Source: Phycisphaeraceae bacterium (GTDB taxonomy: Bacteria > Planctomycetota > Phycisphaerae > Phycisphaerales > Phycisphaeraceae). From it: DNA of 64,000 nucleotides. Positions within the stretch are counted from its first letter, which is position 1. Each line of letters starts with the position of its first letter. The notes beneath the pieces are model-generated. The model saw only the letters and a list, made by a program, of their open reading frames with translations. It did no database searches and was not told the origin of the DNA. Below are positions 60,904 to 64,000 of the stretch, piece after piece. Location of the stretch: contig JAVKCD010000003.1 in the NCBI GenBank assembly GCA_040222855.1, forward strand, positions 636,919 to 700,918. The letters are read 5' to 3'. Made by a program: the position numbers and the translations under genes.

Positions 60904-61002
60904 GGATAGCTTGCTGACTTATTTATTCTGACACCTCTCCCTGCCGTCTGTTTTGGCCATGAGCCTGATGTTGGTGGGGCTTTGATTCCTGGAGTGCTGG
61001 TT

Positions 61003-62853
61003 ATGACGCTTACAAACTCGGACTTGAATGCATCTCAGATCACCCATTTTGGCCAGCATGGCCCGACGACGGATCGGTTTGTGGGTAGGACGGGGGCGCA
61101 GATTTTCCACGATCTGATGGCGGAGCATGGGGTTGAGGTGATTTTCGGTTATCCGGGCGGAGCGATTCTGCCTGTTTTTGACGCGATTTTTGAGAGTGAC
61201 CAGTTCAAGTTTATTTTGACGCGGCACGAACAGGGTGCGGGTCACATGGCGGAGGGTTATGCGCGGGTGACGGGGAAGCCGGGTGTGGTGCTGGTGACGT
61301 CGGGTCCCGGGGCGACCAATACGGTGACGCCGCTGCAGGACGCGTTGATGGACGGGACGCCACTGATTGTGTTTGCGGGTCAGGTGGCGACAGGTGCGAT
61401 CGGGACGGATGCGTTCCAGGAAGCGGACATGACGGGGATCACTCGGGCGTGCACGAAGTGGAACACGCTGGTGAAGCGGGTGGAGGACATTCCGCGGGCG
61501 ATTAATACGGCGTTTCATATTGCGATGAGTGGTCGTCCGGGGCCGGTGTTTGTGGACCTGCCGAAGGACGTGACGGCGTCGATTCTGCAGGGGCCATGTC
61601 ATGCGGACCCGTATCTGCCTGGTTATCACATTCGTGAGGCGGGGACGTCATCGGAGATTGAGCGAGCGGCGGAGCTGATTAATCGGGCCGAGAAGCCTGT
61701 GTTTTATGTGGGTCAGGGGGCGATTCTGTCGGGTGCGACGGCTGTGCTTCGGCAGTGTGTGGAGAAGGCTGGGATCCCGGTGACGACGACGTTGCAGGGG
61801 CTGGGGGCGTTTGATGAGCGTGATGATCTGTCGCTGCACATGCTGGGGATGCACGGGTCGGCTTATGCGAACTGGGCGATGCGGGATGCGGACGTGATTG
61901 TCTCGGTGGGTGCTCGGTTTGATGACCGGGTGACGGGGAAGATCGCGGCGTTTGCGCCGGGTGCGCGGGCGGCGGAGCGTGAGGGTCGTGGCGGGATCAT
62001 TCACTTTGATATTGCGCCGGAGCAGATTAACAAGGCGGTTCCGGTGACGATCGGGGTGGAGGGCGATGCGCGGAAGAATCTGGAGTTGTTGCTGCCGTTG
62101 CTGGAGGGGAAGGATCGTTCGGCGTGGCAGGCGCAGTGCCGGGCGTGGAAGAAGGAGCAACCGTTTGCTTTTGGGCATGATGAGCGTGAGTATCATCTGA
62201 AGCCGCAGGCGGTGATTCAGGAGTTGAACAAGCAGACGGGTGGCGAGGCGATCATCACGACGGGGGTGGGTCAGCACCAGATGTGGGCGGCGCAGTTTTA
62301 TGACTACCGGACGCCTCGGCAGTGGCTGACGTCGGGCGGGTTGGGGACGATGGGTTTCGGGGTGCCGTCGTCGGTGGGTGCGGCGATGGGCGAGCAGATC
62401 ATGGCCGAGCGTGAGGGTCGGGCGATGCGGCATGTGGTGAATATTGATGGGGACGGGTCGTTTTCGATGACGGCGATGGAGATGGTGACGGCGGCGCAGT
62501 ATGGGATCAAGGCGAAGACGATCATTTTGAACAATGATTTTCAGGGGATGGTGAAGCAGTGGCAGGATTTGTTTTATGAGGAGCGGTACAGCCACACGGA
62601 GATGCACAACCCTGATTTCGTGGCGTTGACGGACGCGATGAACTGCAAGGGGTTCCGTGTGACGAAGCTGGCGGACCTGCCTGCGGTGATGGAGGCGTTT
62701 TTGGCGCATGATGGTCCGGCGGTGCTGGATGCGATGGTGGAGAAGCACGAGCACGTGTACCCGATGATCCCGGCGGGCAAGACGGTGGACGACATGGTGC
62801 TGGGCCCGGCGGATGGCGCGGGTGGGGGTTGTGAGGTGAAGGGGCCGCGGTAG
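61003..62853 (+). CDS. ilvB: Acetolactate synthase large subunit
   Basis: A 616-aa ThDP enzyme of branched-chain amino acid synthesis. The catalytic Glu is in RHEQGAGHMAEGYAR, the FAD part in middle (GARFDDRVTG), and the ThDP signature GDGSFSMTAMEMVTAAQYGIKAKTIILNN. GGAG is 8 bases before the ATG. The regulatory small subunit IlvN is not directly downstream; the next gene is a surface protein. The N-terminal 20 residues are an extra, non-conserved extension. Confidence 0.95.
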   Translation: MTLTNSDLNASQITHFGQHGPTTDRFVGRTGAQIFHDLMAEHGVEVIFGYPGGAILPVFDAIFESDQFKFILTRHEQGAGHMAEGYARVTGKPGVVLVTSGPGATNTVTPLQDALMDGTPLIVFAGQVATGAIGTDAFQEADMTGITRACTKWNTLVKRVEDIPRAINTAFHIAMSGRPGPVFVDLPKDVTASILQGPCHADPYLPGYHIREAGTSSEIERAAELINRAEKPVFYVGQGAILSGATAVLRQCVEKAGIPVTTTLQGLGAFDERDDLSLHMLGMHGSAYANWAMRDADVIVSVGARFDDRVTGKIAAFAPGARAAEREGRGGIIHFDIAPEQINKAVPVTIGVEGDARKNLELLLPLLEGKDRSAWQAQCRAWKKEQPFAFGHDEREYHLKPQAVIQELNKQTGGEAIITTGVGQHQMWAAQFYDYRTPRQWLTSGGLGTMGFGVPSSVGAAMGEQIMAEREGRAMRHVVNIDGDGSFSMTAMEMVTAAQYGIKAKTIILNNDFQGMVKQWQDLFYEERYSHTEMHNPDFVALTDAMNCKGFRVTKLADLPAVMEAFLAHDGPAVLDAMVEKHEHVYPMIPAGKTVDDMVLGPADGAGGGCEVKGPR

Positions 62854-63017
62854 GGACGGGGGGAGGCTGGATTTTTGCCAGGGGTGTTGTGTGGGCGGTG
62901 TTGTTGCGCGCTGGTGGTGTCAATGCTTAAGTGAGTGTGCTTAGTGATTGATCCTATCCGGCAAGATGCTTAGGGGAAAGATCGTCTTGTGTGGCTTTAG
63001 GCGGGTTGTAGTCTTAT

Positions 63018-63063
63018 GTGAAGTCGGGGGAATAAGGGGGATTGAAAAGGGAATCAACTTCAC
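63018..63063. other. Leader stem of the last PEP-CTERM gene
   Basis: GTGAAGT (63018-63024) pairs with ACTTCAC (63057-63063), enclosing a GATT/AATC inner helix, about 75 bp before the ATG. Role unknown. Confidence 0.3.
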
Positions 63064-63139
63064 GTGGGAGAGTCGTTCCAGCGGTTGTATCCGCGCGGTC
63101 TCCTGCGCCATCGAACAAGGGTTCGAGGAGAGGCAAGTC

Positions 63140-64000
63140 ATGCGAGTTTCCAAGTTTCTTTTGGCGTCGGCGGCGGGTTGCGTTGCTTTCTCGGGGACGG
63201 TGCGGGCTGATTCGGTCTCAGATGTGATGTTCAACCTAGCTGCTATCAACGGCTACGTTGGCGTGCCCGCGATGTATGACTTCAATGACATCAGCATTTC
63301 GAGTGATCTGACGCCGGGCACACCGGTCCTGGCAGGCGATGTGATTGAGGGTGTGTTTACGATCGGATCGGTTTCGCTGGATACGCCTGGCGGGACATTC
63401 ATTGATTCCATCGATCTTTCGACACGCGATGTTGAGTTGTTTGGCCGGTTCACGCTGACGATCGGGACGGTCTCGCCGACTCTGATCACGACAACCGTTG
63501 CCAGCTTTGAGCTGTACGAGGACGATCGGGCAGACGGCATCCGTGATGTGACGGTTCCTACCGGTCTAACGGGTACGGCGGGTTACAACAGTGCGTCCTG
63601 GGGAGGCGGGGCTGGTATCGGCACCAGCATCCAGGGTGGCTCTCTGTTCGCGGCGCTGGATATTCTGTCTGGTGGCAGCTACAGCCTGATCCCGCTGCCG
63701 AACACGGACCTGTCGATCATTCCGAATCTGGATATCGCGGGCGGCACGATCCTGAGCCCGAGTCTTGGGGTAACGGGTCGCGTCGGTGGCACGGGCACGG
63801 TCAGTGCGACCTCGGTGCCGGGTGAGTTCACGGATAGAGCGAGCTTCTCGTTCAACGCGACGGTTCTGCCCAGCCCGTCTGCCGCAGCGAGCGGCCTGGT
63901 GTTGGCTGGTCTAGCCTTCGCACGGCGTCGTCGCGTTGAACGAGAAGCTCGCTCTATCCGTGAACTCACCCGGCACCGAGGTCGCACTGACCGTGCCCGT
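63140..64000 (+). CDS. PEP-CTERM-type secreted protein, cut by right edge
   Basis: An open frame of 287 codons to the window end. It starts with a signal peptide (MRVSKFLLASAAGCVAFSG) after GGAGAGG, then a beta-rich body, and reaches LPSPSAAASGLVLAGLAFARRRR, a degenerate sorting tail with PSP in place of PEP. After the Arg cluster the frame runs into an inverted copy of its own sequence, so the last 24 codons (VEREARSIRELTRH onward) are probably not the true end. Confidence 0.72.
   Translation, partial: MRVSKFLLASAAGCVAFSGTVRADSVSDVMFNLAAINGYVGVPAMYDFNDISISSDLTPGTPVLAGDVIEGVFTIGSVSLDTPGGTFIDSIDLSTRDVELFGRFTLTIGTVSPTLITTTVASFELYEDDRADGIRDVTVPTGLTGTAGYNSASWGGGAGIGTSIQGGSLFAALDILSGGSYSLIPLPNTDLSIIPNLDIAGGTILSPSLGVTGRVGGTGTVSATSVPGEFTDRASFSFNATVLPSPSAAASGLVLAGLAFARRRRVEREARSIRELTRHRGRTDRAR
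63791..64000. repeat. Perfect 72-bp inverted repeat at window end
   Basis: Bases 63791-63862 and 63929-64000 are exact reverse complements (72 bp) with a 66-bp spacer. The second arm ends at the last base shown, so the repeat may extend further. It lies inside the coding region of the preceding gene. Confidence 0.95.

Noticed and set aside
61648..62754. Long minus-strand frame opposite ilvB
   Set aside because: Arg/His-rich low-complexity product without motifs; ilvB explains the region.

Overview
The window looks like a chromosomal segment of a GC-rich Planctomycetota bacterium, most likely class Phycisphaerae. This rests on the repeated PEP-CTERM-type secreted proteins (five genes and one remnant, some with a PTP instead of PEP tripeptide before the last membrane helix and Arg cluster), a large acidic FtsK, and the housekeeping gene set. 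It is an inference from protein features, not a phylogeny. The window edges cut one gene at each end.

Layout. 1-5.2 kb: a PilZ protein cut by the left edge, a secreted GH17-like glucanase, a phosphoesterase, a TPR protein, a HAD phosphatase, dut and a pseudopilin-like protein. 5.3-14.7 kb: ftsK; a GbsR-type repressor with its own promoter and an 11-bp-arm operator; an operon tpiA-secG-yicC-PDZ; hemC; CDGSH and RNHCP metal-binding proteins. 15-22.4 kb: two methyltransferases, dnaE, a 7Fe-type ferredoxin with promoter and terminator, and a hydroxyacid dehydrogenase. 22.4-27.8 kb: a tightly overlapping MCE lipid-transport operon (small membrane protein, MscS channel, MlaE permease, an ABC ATPase that has lost every catalytic motif, MlaD, TPR lipoprotein). 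27.9-33.6 kb: HDOD protein, two paralogous PEP-CTERM proteins, argG, a primary-type sigma factor. 33.8-38.9 kb: a MerR-type regulator with a B12-fold domain lacking the cobalt-ligand His, an M42 peptidase, a GH13 amylase, tRNA-Pro, a TM2 protein, and a second MscS with a coiled-coil partner.

39.0-44.7 kb is the most striking part. It is a compact five-gene cassette (HAD-UbiA fusion, DprE1, DprE2, SMR-type flippase candidate, GT-C glycosyltransferase) that reads as a complete route for making, flipping and transferring decaprenyl-phosphoryl-D-arabinofuranose, a pathway known best from mycobacterial cell walls. Its leader contains two mutually exclusive RNA pairings, one of which hides the ribosome binding site.

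44.8-50.8 kb: NhaC antiporter, gamma-glutamyltransferase, MarC, and a coupled gluconokinase-LarA pair. 50.8-51.1 kb: a fused scar of a PEP-CTERM gene tail and an IS3 transposase tail, where strand base composition flips abruptly. 51.2-54.1 kb: a GIY-YIG protein and the order tRNA-Thr, tuf, rpmG, tRNA-Trp, with the usual secE-nusG continuation missing. 54.3-64 kb: PEP-CTERM proteins, nfu, csrA, an HNH endonuclease, mtnP, an ECF sigma/anti-sigma pair with an overlapping small ORF, and ilvB preceded by a candidate Val/Ile leader peptide and attenuator. The window ends inside a PEP-CTERM gene at a perfect 72-bp inverted repeat, which may be an assembly artefact.

Base composition is strongly strand-asymmetric. 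The plus strand is C-rich from 1 to about 3.2 kb, G-rich from there to about 27 kb, mixed to about 37 kb, C-rich to about 51 kb, and G-rich again to the end, regardless of gene orientation.
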